Assembly (NCBI RefSeq): GCF_000023145.1
Contig: NC_012704.1
Span: 124,001-188,000 of the forward strand
Length of the DNA stretch: 64,000 nt
Reading direction: 5' to 3'
Source of the DNA: Corynebacterium kroppenstedtii DSM 44385
GTDB lineage: Bacteria; Actinomycetota; Actinomycetes; Mycobacteriales; Mycobacteriaceae
The notes beneath the pieces are model-generated. The model was not told the origin of the DNA and searched no databases. It worked only from the letters and a program-made list of their open reading frames with translations. Positions 26,146 through 35,503 of the stretch are shown here, in pieces. The stretch's first letter is position 1. Every line of letters starts with the position of its first letter. Position numbers and translations under genes: made by a program.

Positions 26146-28185
26146 GTGGAACAGAATGGTCATAACGGTGAACTCAACGATGCCAGCACGTCAGGGGCGT
26201 CGTCGTCGAAGGCAACTACGACAAATTCAGCGACGACCTCACTGAATGAGTTGATCCGTGGTGTCGATAGCCTCCTGACCATGCTCAGCGAGGTTGACCA
26301 GGATAAACGCGACCGTATCGACGCCGCAGACGCGGAACACCGTGAGGGGGTTCGCAATGTGCAGCACTTCGCGCGCCTCCAGGCCGATGATGCCCGCCAC
26401 ATTGTTGCCCAACTGCGGGCGGTAGGGATTCGTGTATCTGACCAGGCCCCCGTTGCCGACCAACTCCGTGCGGCGAAAACTCTGCTGCAGAACCTGGGTG
26501 GACAGTCCAGTGCCGACCGTGCTGCCGAGGGTGAAAGCTACGATATCGCCCGTTTAGCTGCAGCGATTGAGCGTTCTCAGGAGCAATTAGCGTCCAACAG
26601 CTCTGCTCTGTTGGGTGAGCCCCGGGATGGCATGCCGAGCTGCGTTATGGTGACTCTCCCCACTGAGGCAGCCGACGATCCCGACCTCGTCCAGTCCTTC
26701 GCCGACGCGGGGATGGACATCGCCCGGATCAACTGCGCGCACGATACTCCCGAAGCCTGGCGCGCAATGGCAGCGAACGTTCGTGCCGCCAGCGCACGCG
26801 TCGGCCGCGACATCAAAATCTCTATGGACCTGCCGGGTCCGAAATTGCGGGTTGGGGCTATCGAACCCGGCCCGCGGATCGCGCGTACCCGCGTGACCAG
26901 GACGAAGACCGGGCGGATTCTGACTCCCTCCAAGTTGTGGATCACACCCTTCGACCACAACGCCACGACACCCGCGCCCGTACCCGAGGGTCTTCCCGGC
27001 CGTCCCACGCTGGCCATCCAGGTTGATCCGGAGTGGCTGCAGACGGTCAACGAGGGCGACGAGCTATCCATGCTGGATGCTCGCGGATCCAAGCGCTATA
27101 TGACCGTGCACAAGGTGACCGACGAGGGCGTCCTAGCCTACGGACGCCAGAACGTCTACCTGGCCAATGGCAGCCTGGTTGCATGCCAATACATCAAGAC
27201 TCGAATCCATGGGATCGGGCGCTCTGAGCAGAGCGTTCACGTCGACGTGGGATCACGTCTGACGCTAACCAGCGACCCCACACCCACCGACCCGACGGAC
27301 GATATCCCTGCCGTCAACTGTGGTGAGCCGGAAGCTATCCGCAGCCTGGGCGTCGGTTCCAAGGTCCTTTTCGACGACGCGAAGATCGAGTGCGAAGTCA
27401 CGTCCGTCACCCGCGCCGGTGAGAAGGATTCAGAGGGCAACACCGCGGAGTACGATTCCGCGGAACTCGTCGCTCTTCACACCCGTGAAGGTGGCAAGAA
27501 CCTGCGCGAAGGTCGCGGGATTCACTTCCCTGGCGCTCACGTCCGGCTTCCCGCGATGACCGACGAGGACCGTGCCATCCTCCCCGAGATCGTTCGCACG
27601 GCGGACATCATCGCGCCGAGCTACGTACGTTCCGCCGAGGACCTCACGGAAATTCTCGGCGCCATCGAGAAAGAAATCGACGTAGCAGCGTCGGAAAGCG
27701 ACTCTCACAGCGTAGATGCCACGGATACCGCTGGTGGCAGCGAGGACCCTGCTACAGTCAGCGCGCGCATCCGGAACCTTGGCGTTATGCTGAAGATCGA
27801 ATCCGAAGAATGTTACAACGACCTACCCAATGTGGTGACCGAACTGCTCCGTCACAGGAACTCGGGCGTCATGATTGCCCGTGGTGACCTCGCGATGGAA
27901 CTCGGCTTCAGCCGCATGTCCGAAGCCCGCGAACAGATCATGGACGTGGCGAATGCCGCTCACATTCCCACCATCTTCGCGACGCAAGTCCTTGAAACCA
28001 TGGCGAAATCCGGGCTGCCCTCACGCGCAGAAATCACCGATGCCGACGTTGCGCTGCGTACCCAAGGCGTCATGCTGAACAAGGGAACGCATATCCCGGA
28101 TGCCATCAACATCCTGAACAGCATCGGTACAGCGCTCAACACCAGTGACAATTCTCTAGATTCACGAAGCCGAGGACGGGCCTGA
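26146..28185 (+). CDS. pyk2: Pyruvate kinase-like protein Pyk2
   Basis: A GTG start preceded by CCGGAGGG gives a 679-residue protein, longer than a classical pyruvate kinase (about 470). An acidic/Ser-rich, helical N-terminal extension of ~160 residues comes first. The PK barrel follows with DAGMDIARINCAH, DLPGPKLRVGAI, LKIESEECYNDLP, MIARGDLAMELGFSRM and HIPTIFATQVLETMAKSGLPSRAEI. The usual C-terminal allosteric domain seems absent: the chain ends soon after the barrel. The C. glutamicum Pyk2 homologue adjacent to ldhA has been reported to be active. The enzyme would supply pyruvate from phosphoenolpyruvate for the neighbouring LDH, but catalysis is inferred. Confidence 0.88.
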   Translation: MEQNGHNGELNDASTSGASSSKATTTNSATTSLNELIRGVDSLLTMLSEVDQDKRDRIDAADAEHREGVRNVQHFARLQADDARHIVAQLRAVGIRVSDQAPVADQLRAAKTLLQNLGGQSSADRAAEGESYDIARLAAAIERSQEQLASNSSALLGEPRDGMPSCVMVTLPTEAADDPDLVQSFADAGMDIARINCAHDTPEAWRAMAANVRAASARVGRDIKISMDLPGPKLRVGAIEPGPRIARTRVTRTKTGRILTPSKLWITPFDHNATTPAPVPEGLPGRPTLAIQVDPEWLQTVNEGDELSMLDARGSKRYMTVHKVTDEGVLAYGRQNVYLANGSLVACQYIKTRIHGIGRSEQSVHVDVGSRLTLTSDPTPTDPTDDIPAVNCGEPEAIRSLGVGSKVLFDDAKIECEVTSVTRAGEKDSEGNTAEYDSAELVALHTREGGKNLREGRGIHFPGAHVRLPAMTDEDRAILPEIVRTADIIAPSYVRSAEDLTEILGAIEKEIDVAASESDSHSVDATDTAGGSEDPATVSARIRNLGVMLKIESEECYNDLPNVVTELLRHRNSGVMIARGDLAMELGFSRMSEAREQIMDVANAAHIPTIFATQVLETMAKSGLPSRAEITDADVALRTQGVMLNKGTHIPDAINILNSIGTALNTSDNSLDSRSRGRA

Positions 28186-28223
28186 GGAGCACACGGCTGG
28201 CTCGGCGGAAAGAAAGAGAACCG

Positions 28224-28967
28224 ATGGAGATCATCGCCCACCGCGGGGCCAGCTGCAACCACCCCGAACAGACACTCGCTGCCTACGATGCCGCGCTCTC
28301 CGAGGGGGCCGACGGCATAGAATGCGATATTCGTCTCACCAAAGACGGGCATCTCATATGCTCACACGACCGAACATTCGAACGCGTCGCGGGAGATAAA
28401 CGCCCCATTGCAGAACTTACTCGGGATGACCTTCCTAGCATCAACGTCGGCACCACTGCGGAGCCCCAACAACCGCTGCTTTTCGACACGCTTCTGGACC
28501 TCGTTGAGGGCACCGACTGCGGACTATTCGTTGAGACGAAACACCCCTCCAGATACGGCGCCCAGCTAGAAAAGACGCTGGTCTCGGTGCTTCGTGATCG
28601 GGGGCACGTCGACAATCCCCGGCTGCACGTCATTTCATTTTCCGCGATGTCGCTCGCGAGGATGCGGCATCTCGAGCCCTCGGTGCACCGGATTCTATTG
28701 CGGCGTGAAATTCAACGCCCGCTTGGCCCCATCCTCTGGCGGATGGATATTCCGCAGGCGTATGGCCCGTCCATCATCAACGCGAAACTGCGCCCTGGTC
28801 TGATTCGACGCGGCGACGGCTGCTACACGTGGACCGTCAACACGAGAAATGACGTCATGTGGGCAGCTCAGCACGGGATCGACTGGTTGGCCACCGACAA
28901 ACCACGCCAAGCGCGCGAGTGGATGGATGAAGCATCGGCCCAGGCTGAGTATCCGACGGCAAGCTGA
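28224..28967 (+). CDS. glpQ: Glycerophosphodiester phosphodiesterase
   Basis: The 247-residue cytosolic-type GDPD begins MEIIAHRGASCNHPEQT with the HR motif. Then follow GADGIECDIRLTKDGHLICSHD, which supplies the Glu, Asp and His metal and acid-base residues, and later FVETKHPSRYG and YTWTVNTRNDVMWA. No signal peptide is present. It hydrolyses glycerophosphodiesters to glycerol-3-phosphate and an alcohol such as choline or ethanolamine. The gene lies 38 bases after pyk2 in the same direction, the order also found for glpQ1 in C. glutamicum. An alcohol product of the reaction could include ethanolamine, which links loosely to the eut operon at 54-58 kb. Confidence 0.93.
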   Translation: MEIIAHRGASCNHPEQTLAAYDAALSEGADGIECDIRLTKDGHLICSHDRTFERVAGDKRPIAELTRDDLPSINVGTTAEPQQPLLFDTLLDLVEGTDCGLFVETKHPSRYGAQLEKTLVSVLRDRGHVDNPRLHVISFSAMSLARMRHLEPSVHRILLRREIQRPLGPILWRMDIPQAYGPSIINAKLRPGLIRRGDGCYTWTVNTRNDVMWAAQHGIDWLATDKPRQAREWMDEASAQAEYPTAS

Positions 28968-29066
28968 GTGGGGGCGCTATCCCACGTAGAAAACGCGGGT
29001 CCAGAAACTCCGAATCTCCTGCAATGAACTAGCTAGCCGGGGGAGTGGCCGGGTAGCCTAGGCCAG

Positions 29067-29987
29067 GTGTCAAGGAAGAAAAAGAAGAATGAGAATCTGC
29101 CCGAAGGAATGACCCGTCGCCAAGCGAAGTTGGCTAAGCGGGCCGCCGAACGTGCAGCACTAGAGCGTGACCCGCGACCATTCGGGGGTTTTGCGTCGGA
29201 AGCAGATCTTATTGCCATGCAGGAATTCGCCCCCTCCGCACGGGCGAAAATCTCGGTGAAGGGCGTGGACTACCCCGTCTACCTCGTGACCGTCCTGCCC
29301 GGAGCGACTGCCGCTATCGTGCGCGACACCGACGGTGACACTCCGCCCACTGCATTCGTCGCTCTTCAGCGGCAGCATCGCGGACCGAACCCCCACAAAG
29401 ATTTAGCGCACACCCTCGCGTGGTTGCAGACCGCTCAACCAGGGCAAACGCTGGGAACATCCATTGCCGACGGCACCGAGCCGGAGCTCAGCGAGCTGAT
29501 GGACCCCACTCAGAAGCTCGACGTGCAGGTCGAGAAGGACTTCGACTGGTGGCTCCCGGAAGGGCAAACCATTGATCCTGCTATGCAGCAGAACATGAAG
29601 CAGGTCAATGAGTCGATGCTCCCGACCGAGAGAGTCGACGTATCCGCGCCGGGCGCGGTCTGGTGGACCGATGGTGGCGACAAAGGCTACATCCGTTGGA
29701 TCCGACAAGACGACGAAGACGCGTTATTTACCGCGCTGGCCCGCCTGTACGCCGCCGGGGACTTGACCTTGGGCGAAGGCACACGCTTTGCCGGGGCGTT
29801 CCGCACCCACGGTGTTGCGGTGCCCGTCTTTGACGTTGATCCCACGGTGACGACGCAAGAATTCCAGGAGCCTATTCAGAAACTCGCTGTTGCGCTGGAA
29901 AAAGCGTTGGCCGTGGACACCCCGTTGACTGCCGACGAACGCAAGGCGCGGGACACGATCCGTTCCCGCCAAGTGACTATTCGGTAG
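29067..29987 (+). CDS. DUF5926 family protein
   Basis: A GTG start gives a 306-residue soluble protein with a very basic head (SRKKKKNENLPEGMTRRQAKLAKRAAERAA). A conserved actinobacterial domain follows: RPFGGFASEADLIAMQEFAPSA near the front and GAVWWTDGGDKGYIRWIRQDDEDAL in the middle. I assign it to DUF5926 by memory of this pattern. No catalytic motif is evident; the charged N-terminus suggests nucleic acid contact. It is the last gene of the plus-strand run ldh-pyk2-glpQ and faces the LCP gene across a GC-rich hairpin. Confidence 0.7.
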   Translation: MSRKKKKNENLPEGMTRRQAKLAKRAAERAALERDPRPFGGFASEADLIAMQEFAPSARAKISVKGVDYPVYLVTVLPGATAAIVRDTDGDTPPTAFVALQRQHRGPNPHKDLAHTLAWLQTAQPGQTLGTSIADGTEPELSELMDPTQKLDVQVEKDFDWWLPEGQTIDPAMQQNMKQVNESMLPTERVDVSAPGAVWWTDGGDKGYIRWIRQDDEDALFTALARLYAAGDLTLGEGTRFAGAFRTHGVAVPVFDVDPTVTTQEFQEPIQKLAVALEKALAVDTPLTADERKARDTIRSRQVTIR

Positions 29988-30003
29988 GTGGTCCGTCGGT
30001 AGT

Positions 30004-30035
30004 GGGCCCCGCGAACATCGGGGGCAGCGGGGCCC
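30004..30035. terminator. GC-rich hairpin between convergent genes
   Basis: GGGCCCCGC (30004-30012) and GCGGGGCCC (30027-30035) form a perfect 9-bp stem with a 14-base loop, midway between the stops at 29987 and 30049. The symmetry suits bidirectional termination, though no T tract follows on either strand. Confidence 0.6.
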
Positions 30036-30048
30036 CGCGACTAGCCGG

Positions 30049-31506
30049 CTAGCGCAGCGACTTGAATAGTTCCTGCGCTCCGTCGTCGTCCCACACGTCG
30101 ACGTCTCCGACATCTGTGGATTCATACGATGCGATGGGGATCGTTTCGTTACGCGGTGACATGCCCAACCCAATGCCCAAGCGCGCGAGATTCCACACGT
30201 GATCGTGCTTGTCCACCGTGAAAGAATCCGTCATACGGCTGACAAACGGGAAGAAGCGGAACGGGTTGAGGAACGTGGTGGGGGATAGCGCCTTCTTCAC
30301 CAGCGCGGCGAGGAAGGTCCGCTGGTTCCTGGCACGGCCGATGTCGCCGTCGTCCATCGAATGCCGTGATCGAACGAACCCCAGGGCGGTGGGGCCATCA
30401 AGTTTTTGACACCCCGGCTGCAGATTAATTCCCGCGAGCGGGTCATCCATGGGCTGCTCGACGCAGATTTTGACGCCGCCCACGGCATCGACCACACCGG
30501 CAAACCCGCCGAACCCGATCTCCGCATAGTGGTCAATGCGCAGGCCAGTTGCCTGCTCCACCGTCTGCTGGAGGAGCTGCGGGCCGCCCAGCGCATACGA
30601 AGCGTTGACCTTGTCCTTCCCGTGACCAGGCACATCGACGTACGAATCGCGGGGGATGGACACCATCGTCGCCTTCCCCACGAAGGGAATGTGCACCAGG
30701 ATGATGGAATCGGTGCGTCCGCCGCCCGTATCGCCGCCGGTGGACAGCTCAGCCTGCTGATCCTCAGAGAGGCCGTCGCGTGAATCAGAGCCGACGAGCA
30801 GCCAGTTCGTTCCCGAACCGCCGCTGGGGCGGCCGCCGTAATTGGTAAGAGCATCAACGCGATGGAGCCGAAGATCGACCCACACCATCGTCCCGAGGGC
30901 AACGAGTATGAGGACTCCTAGGAGAGCTCCTAGCTTGCGTCCCCACCCGGACGATCGCCACCGACGTCCACGGCTCGGGCTGGATGGAAGCCATCGACGG
31001 CCTCGGCTCGCACCGGACGGGCGGCTCTTATCGGAAGGTCGGCTGCCGGCGGGAGGATAACTGGGCGCGCCGGTGCGTCGGTTATGTTCCTCGATCCCGC
31101 GAGGAGGCAATGGCTGAGAGTATCGACGGGAGCTCGAACTGTAGTCCCCGGAACGTTGTTCATCACGACGGCGTGGTGATTGAGGGGAATCGGTTCGTTC
31201 CGACTGCCCGCTTCGGTATTTCGCACGGGACGACGCCGGCCCCGGTTGTGCGCGAAAGTGCTGGTATTCGTGCTTCTCGTGCCGCGCAGGAGAGCTCCCC
31301 CCGGAGTAGTCGACGTGGGACTCGTTAGCCCAGTCGCTGCCAGTACGCCTACTGTCTGCTTCGTGACGGTGAGCCCCACCACCAGCACCGTTGCCCGACG
31401 ATGTAGTGTTTTTCCCCGACCGGCGTCGGATAGGCCGCCCGTAGCGGTCGACGATCGGACGGCCATCAGGACCGCGGAGGTAATCGTCATCGCTAGTGGT
31501 ATTCAT
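30049..31506 (-). CDS. LytR-CpsA-Psr (LCP) family cell-wall ligase-like protein
   Basis: The ATG at 31506 begins MNTTSDDDYLRGPDGRPIVD, typical of corynebacterial LCP proteins with an Arg/Ser-rich cytoplasmic tail. An upstream ATG at 31572 would overlap the previous gene. One helix lies at about residues 207-228. The LCP domain follows: LLVGSDSRDGL, DSIILVHI, MVSIPRDSYVDVPGHGKDKVNASY (conserved Arg-Asp residues that bind polyprenyl phosphate) and GFVRSRHSMDDGDIGRARNQ. Such enzymes attach arabinogalactan to peptidoglycan. The gene lies directly downstream of the duplicated glycosyltransferase with 10 bases between them, suggesting joint work in wall glycan assembly. A LytR_C domain is not evident. 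Confidence 0.92.
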   Translation of the reverse strand: MNTTSDDDYLRGPDGRPIVDRYGRPIRRRSGKNTTSSGNGAGGGAHRHEADSRRTGSDWANESHVDYSGGSSPARHEKHEYQHFRAQPGPASSRAKYRSGQSERTDSPQSPRRRDEQRSGDYSSSSRRYSQPLPPRGIEEHNRRTGAPSYPPAGSRPSDKSRPSGASRGRRWLPSSPSRGRRWRSSGWGRKLGALLGVLILVALGTMVWVDLRLHRVDALTNYGGRPSGGSGTNWLLVGSDSRDGLSEDQQAELSTGGDTGGGRTDSIILVHIPFVGKATMVSIPRDSYVDVPGHGKDKVNASYALGGPQLLQQTVEQATGLRIDHYAEIGFGGFAGVVDAVGGVKICVEQPMDDPLAGINLQPGCQKLDGPTALGFVRSRHSMDDGDIGRARNQRTFLAALVKKALSPTTFLNPFRFFPFVSRMTDSFTVDKHDHVWNLARLGIGLGMSPRNETIPIASYESTDVGDVDVWDDDGAQELFKSLR

Positions 31507-31516
31507 GTGAATAATG

Positions 31517-34513
31517 TTACTGGGTGTGGCGTCGGCGCACGTGGTGGCGTCCACTCGATGCCCGCGGAGCATCAGTCACAACAGGTAGCGGCGCTGTCAT
31601 ATCATTGCGATACCTGTGGGACAGCGATGGCCCCGATGACCGCAGCCATTCGTCGTCACGATCATGTGCCTGTTGCCACTGAGTGATCCGCGACCGTGTG
31701 CGCGGCGGAAGAACCGAGCCGGGCAGAAGAGCCATGATGCACATCAGCAGGATGAGTCCAATGAGGGCGATTAAGCTACCGGACTGAACATGTACCCTCG
31801 CCTGGGCCGCGGAACCGACCACGTCGGAAAGAGGCGGGACGAAGAACAGGCCCAAACCGATAGTGAGGAAACCAGCTAGACGACGACGCTCCGCCAGGAC
31901 GACTGACCCGAAGGCGGGGAGTAGCGCAACCTGGAAATAGTGGGTCCACACCAGCCCAGAGCAAGCCGTCGCGATGCTGGTAATTCCCACCATGAACAGC
32001 GGGAATGCATATTCCCGACGCACATACGCGGCCGCGAGGACCAGAATGGCGAGCAACGCTGCCAGGATGAGCGGAATCACCACAACCCAGGTCGGTGGAT
32101 TGCGGATAATGGGGACCCAGACGTTGTCGTCGTCGCCAAGGTGGCTTCTCAACATGATCGACGCGAAGCTCTGGCTCTCCATGGCGACAATGCGGGCAGA
32201 CGATAGATCGCGAATGACACGAACCCAGGTGCGGAAGATCTCCGTCCCTAGCGTGACTAGTGACACGAGGAAAGCCACCACAGTAGTGACGACGGCGATG
32301 CCGGCCGTTCTGCGTGACCGACGGAAAAGGAACATTGCGGCGATCAGAGCGAAAGGACTCAGCTTCACGACGCTGACCAAGCCGAGCACGATGCCCGCCG
32401 AGCGGGGGCGAGTGCGCGCAGCCGCGATCGCGTAGGCAATACCCGCGTAGATGAGCGGGCTTGTTTGGCCCAGACGAATGGCCATGGAGAACGGCGCTGA
32501 CAACCAGGCCACCACAACGACGGGCAGCAGAAGAACGAGTGGAATCGGCCGTCCCACCCAAACGCGATAGGCGCAGGCGACGGTGATCACCATGGCCCAG
32601 CCGGAGAAAAATCCCAGCAGCAGCGTCGAAAAGTCGTAGCTCATGATGCGGGTGATGAGGCTCATCACTTCCGCAACGATCGGTGCCTGAATGAATGGAT
32701 GAGGCAAAGGCGACGTCACGTGCTCATTGGCAAATGGCGCCCAGTATTCACCAGCCCAGCGCGCAAAATCCTGACGGTTGTAGTCGTAAATATGCGGTGC
32801 ATCGCCTTGTGCGACGAGCTCGCCGGCGATCCACAGAGAGGACCAGTCATCTGTCTGTCGGTGGGAGTTCCACGCCAAAACGGTGATGAGGCCGGAGATC
32901 ACCGCAACGATATGACCCATCTTGCCGACGATGTGGCCGCGCTGACGCGGCGATGAGCCAGAGATGAAGGTGGAGTGGGGTGAACTCGCGTGGGCGAACC
33001 AGCGGGTGACGGTGGAACGTGCGCCGACTCGCGGGATAGAGCGCCTGACCACGGGCGCGGTGGTGTGCCCGGATGTCCGCCCGGACGCCGATGCCCTCGC
33101 GCCCCACGGCGCCCGAGACTCCGGTGCAGAGTTGGGGAGCCCAGCGCTAGTCACTCGATGGGCGGGCACCACGACGGCGGCTGCCAGCAAGAACAGCATG
33201 ATAATCGTCGCCATCAAAGCCCCGCCAGGGACATAAAAGACTGTTTGAGCAAAATAGCGGTTATCGTGTTCCGCTGAAATAACGTCGGAAAGCGGTGGGA
33301 AATAGAGGACGCTGACCATCGCAATGCAGGCTACTGCCCACTTGCGGCGCGCCGTCAGCGCGAACACACCGAAGGCCGGCAATACAGCAATGATGAAATA
33401 ATGTGTCCACACGAAGCCGGAAAAACACGTGGCCACGCACATGGCGCCCACCATGAGGATCTCGAAGGCGCGGCCGCGGCAGCGATAAGCCGCGATGGCC
33501 AAAGCCAGGGCAATCACGGCCGCGAGCATCATCGGAGTGACCACCATCCAGCCGGGCGTGTCCTGGATAATCGGCGCGCCCGCGGGCCCCTCGTCGATAA
33601 GATGGCGCTTCATGATTGACACGAAGGTCTGGCTCGTCGGCGCGATCACTTTGAACGTGGAGAACATGTGAATCCGCGCACGCCAGATTTCGTGCAGTGG
33701 CCACCCCACGGTTAGTACGGAGAAGCCGAAGCAGAGGGCCGTTGTTGCGATAGCGATGAGCGACGTTCGACGTGACCGACGGAACAGTAGCATCAGTGGA
33801 ATGAGAGCTAGCGGCGTGAGCTTAATGACGCTAACGACCCCTAGTACGATGCCCGCTGACCAGGGACGACGGCGCGCTGCCGCGATGCTATACGCGATCC
33901 CAGCGGTGACCAGGGGCGTCGTTTGCCCTAACGTGATTGACCACTGAAATGGGGTGGAAAGCCACACCACCAGTGTGACGCCGACCAACACGCCCATGGG
34001 GATCGGGCGGTGAAACCACACATAAAATGCACCGGCCACCAGCACGACTAGCGCCCACCCCGACGCCACCGTCAAGAAGAACACCGACGTGTGGAAAGAC
34101 ATTACGAATGTCAGGGCCTCGGCCATTTGAGCAACGAATGGTGCCTGAACAAACGGATGTGGTGAGGCGGATGTGACATCTTGCTGGGCGAACGGCTGCC
34201 AGAAAGGGCCTGCCCAGGCAGCGAAATCGTCAGGGGCGTAGTCATAGATGTGCGGGTCATCACCCTGGCGGAGGAGCTTGCCGGCGATCCACAACGCGGC
34301 CCAATCACCATTCTCACGTGGGCCGTGCCACACTAATTGCGTTAGAAGCCCCACGAGGAGGCCCAACACGTGGGCCGGCCACCCGATAATCGCAGCCGAG
34401 CTGTTAGCTGAACTGCGGCTGTGTGCTCTGCTTAGTGCTTCACGGGCACGGCCGGTACCAAACCGGCTACCACTCCGAAGCAACAAAGCAGGCACAAAAT
34501 TTCCTTCCGACAA
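31517..34513 (-). CDS. Tandemly duplicated GT87/DUF2029-like polytopic glycosyltransferase
   Basis: The 998-residue protein is two homologous membrane halves (about residues 45-435 and 520-905) joined by a ~80-residue soluble linker. Each half has an N-terminal helix, then a conserved external loop: DWAALWIAGKLLRQGDDPHIYDY in the first and DWSSLWIAGELVAQGDAPHIYDY in the second, followed by WAG, PFA and PHPF/QAP motifs. A further eight or so helices complete each half, with SAGIVLG and LFRRSRRT shared by both. The fold resembles GT-C polyprenyl-phosphate sugar transferases (DUF2029/GT87), which add mannose or arabinose outside the membrane. Whether both halves are active is unknown. Normal family length is about 400-450, so this is a fused duplication. 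Confidence 0.85.
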   Translation of the reverse strand: MSEGNFVPALLLRSGSRFGTGRAREALSRAHSRSSANSSAAIIGWPAHVLGLLVGLLTQLVWHGPRENGDWAALWIAGKLLRQGDDPHIYDYAPDDFAAWAGPFWQPFAQQDVTSASPHPFVQAPFVAQMAEALTFVMSFHTSVFFLTVASGWALVVLVAGAFYVWFHRPIPMGVLVGVTLVVWLSTPFQWSITLGQTTPLVTAGIAYSIAAARRRPWSAGIVLGVVSVIKLTPLALIPLMLLFRRSRRTSLIAIATTALCFGFSVLTVGWPLHEIWRARIHMFSTFKVIAPTSQTFVSIMKRHLIDEGPAGAPIIQDTPGWMVVTPMMLAAVIALALAIAAYRCRGRAFEILMVGAMCVATCFSGFVWTHYFIIAVLPAFGVFALTARRKWAVACIAMVSVLYFPPLSDVISAEHDNRYFAQTVFYVPGGALMATIIMLFLLAAAVVVPAHRVTSAGLPNSAPESRAPWGARASASGRTSGHTTAPVVRRSIPRVGARSTVTRWFAHASSPHSTFISGSSPRQRGHIVGKMGHIVAVISGLITVLAWNSHRQTDDWSSLWIAGELVAQGDAPHIYDYNRQDFARWAGEYWAPFANEHVTSPLPHPFIQAPIVAEVMSLITRIMSYDFSTLLLGFFSGWAMVITVACAYRVWVGRPIPLVLLLPVVVVAWLSAPFSMAIRLGQTSPLIYAGIAYAIAAARTRPRSAGIVLGLVSVVKLSPFALIAAMFLFRRSRRTAGIAVVTTVVAFLVSLVTLGTEIFRTWVRVIRDLSSARIVAMESQSFASIMLRSHLGDDDNVWVPIIRNPPTWVVVIPLILAALLAILVLAAAYVRREYAFPLFMVGITSIATACSGLVWTHYFQVALLPAFGSVVLAERRRLAGFLTIGLGLFFVPPLSDVVGSAAQARVHVQSGSLIALIGLILLMCIMALLPGSVLPPRTRSRITQWQQAHDRDDEWLRSSGPSLSHRYRNDMTAPLPVVTDAPRASSGRHHVRRRHTQ

Positions 34514-34732
34514 AAGTATCGCTTACCAGTGATAACGTTGGCAGCACCCCGGCGACGGCAGGGGATGTTCGGGCCTAGCGACAGACGCTCAGGCTCTGGG
34601 GCTGCGCTCGCCCAGTTCGCGCACATCCGGCTCCGCGGAATATGCAGGTGACGCAGCTATAGGTGAAACCAAGCGTTGAGTATATCGAAACGCGTGGGGC
34701 TAGAGTTACACGGCCTTGTGGGGGCACATTAT

Positions 34733-35503
34733 CTACAGCCCCAGCCACGGCAGATGGCCGGCTAGCAGCGCTGCGCCCACGAAAGCCACGCAGTCAATAG
34801 TCGCATGAGCAATCATCAGCGGCCACACACGGCCTGTGCGTTCGAAATATGTCCCGAAAACCAGGCCCATGATGGCGTTGCCCATGCCCGCGCTCGGGCT
34901 CTGGTATACGTGATACAGGCCTCTCAACAGGGCCGACGCCGCCACGCGTGGCGCCCCCGACACACCACACTGAGCCAAGCGGGTCTGCAGCCACCCCACT
35001 ACGACCACTTCCTCGGCCCAGGCCGTCGCGCACGCGGAAATGACTAGCAACACGTAGGACCACCAGGCGCGGACCCCCGCCGCAGGATCAACCGTCGCCG
35101 ACAAACCACACGCGCGAGCCACGCCATAAAAGCACAACCCGGGCAGACCAATCGCCGCAGCAGCCGCCAGCCCGTGCCACACGTCGGACAGTCCGGACCA
35201 TCGCAAAAACCACAGAGGATTCGTCGTCACGGGATGAACCCACAACATATACACAGCCAGCGCGCCCCAGGCCACCAAGGTCCCCGCCGACAACACCTGC
35301 AGCGACACATCAAGCCACGCCGCTGGTGCCTGCGACGGATTCAACTGCGCGGTCTGCCCCTTCAACGGCGTCGGGGAGACCAGGGCCTCCACCAGGCGCA
35401 ACGTTGCCCGCAGCCCTGACATACCAAATGTCACGGCCAGGACAATGACGATTTCCCAGCGCAGCGTCGCGGTGACACTACTTTTCGACGATGAGCCCGA
35501 CAC
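34733..35503 (-). CDS. CPBP (CAAX/Abi) family intramembrane metalloprotease
   Basis: The GTG at 35503, preceded by GGGAGG seven bases away, gives a 256-residue polytopic protein with about seven helices. The ORF's upstream ATG at 35527 lacks a good site. Family motif 1 is visible as AWAEEVVVVGWLQTRL (Glu-Glu pair), and motif 2 as LRGLYHVYQ with the histidine. A final NAIMGLVFGTYFERTGRVWPLMIAHATIDCVAF region contributes the C-terminal histidine motif. CPBP proteins act as prenyl-protein-type proteases or in bacteriocin immunity; the role here is unknown. The start overlaps the end of the upstream amidase by 26 bases, suggesting co-expression. Confidence 0.82.
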   Translation of the reverse strand: MSGSSSKSSVTATLRWEIVIVLAVTFGMSGLRATLRLVEALVSPTPLKGQTAQLNPSQAPAAWLDVSLQVLSAGTLVAWGALAVYMLWVHPVTTNPLWFLRWSGLSDVWHGLAAAAAIGLPGLCFYGVARACGLSATVDPAAGVRAWWSYVLLVISACATAWAEEVVVVGWLQTRLAQCGVSGAPRVAASALLRGLYHVYQSPSAGMGNAIMGLVFGTYFERTGRVWPLMIAHATIDCVAFVGAALLAGHLPWLGL

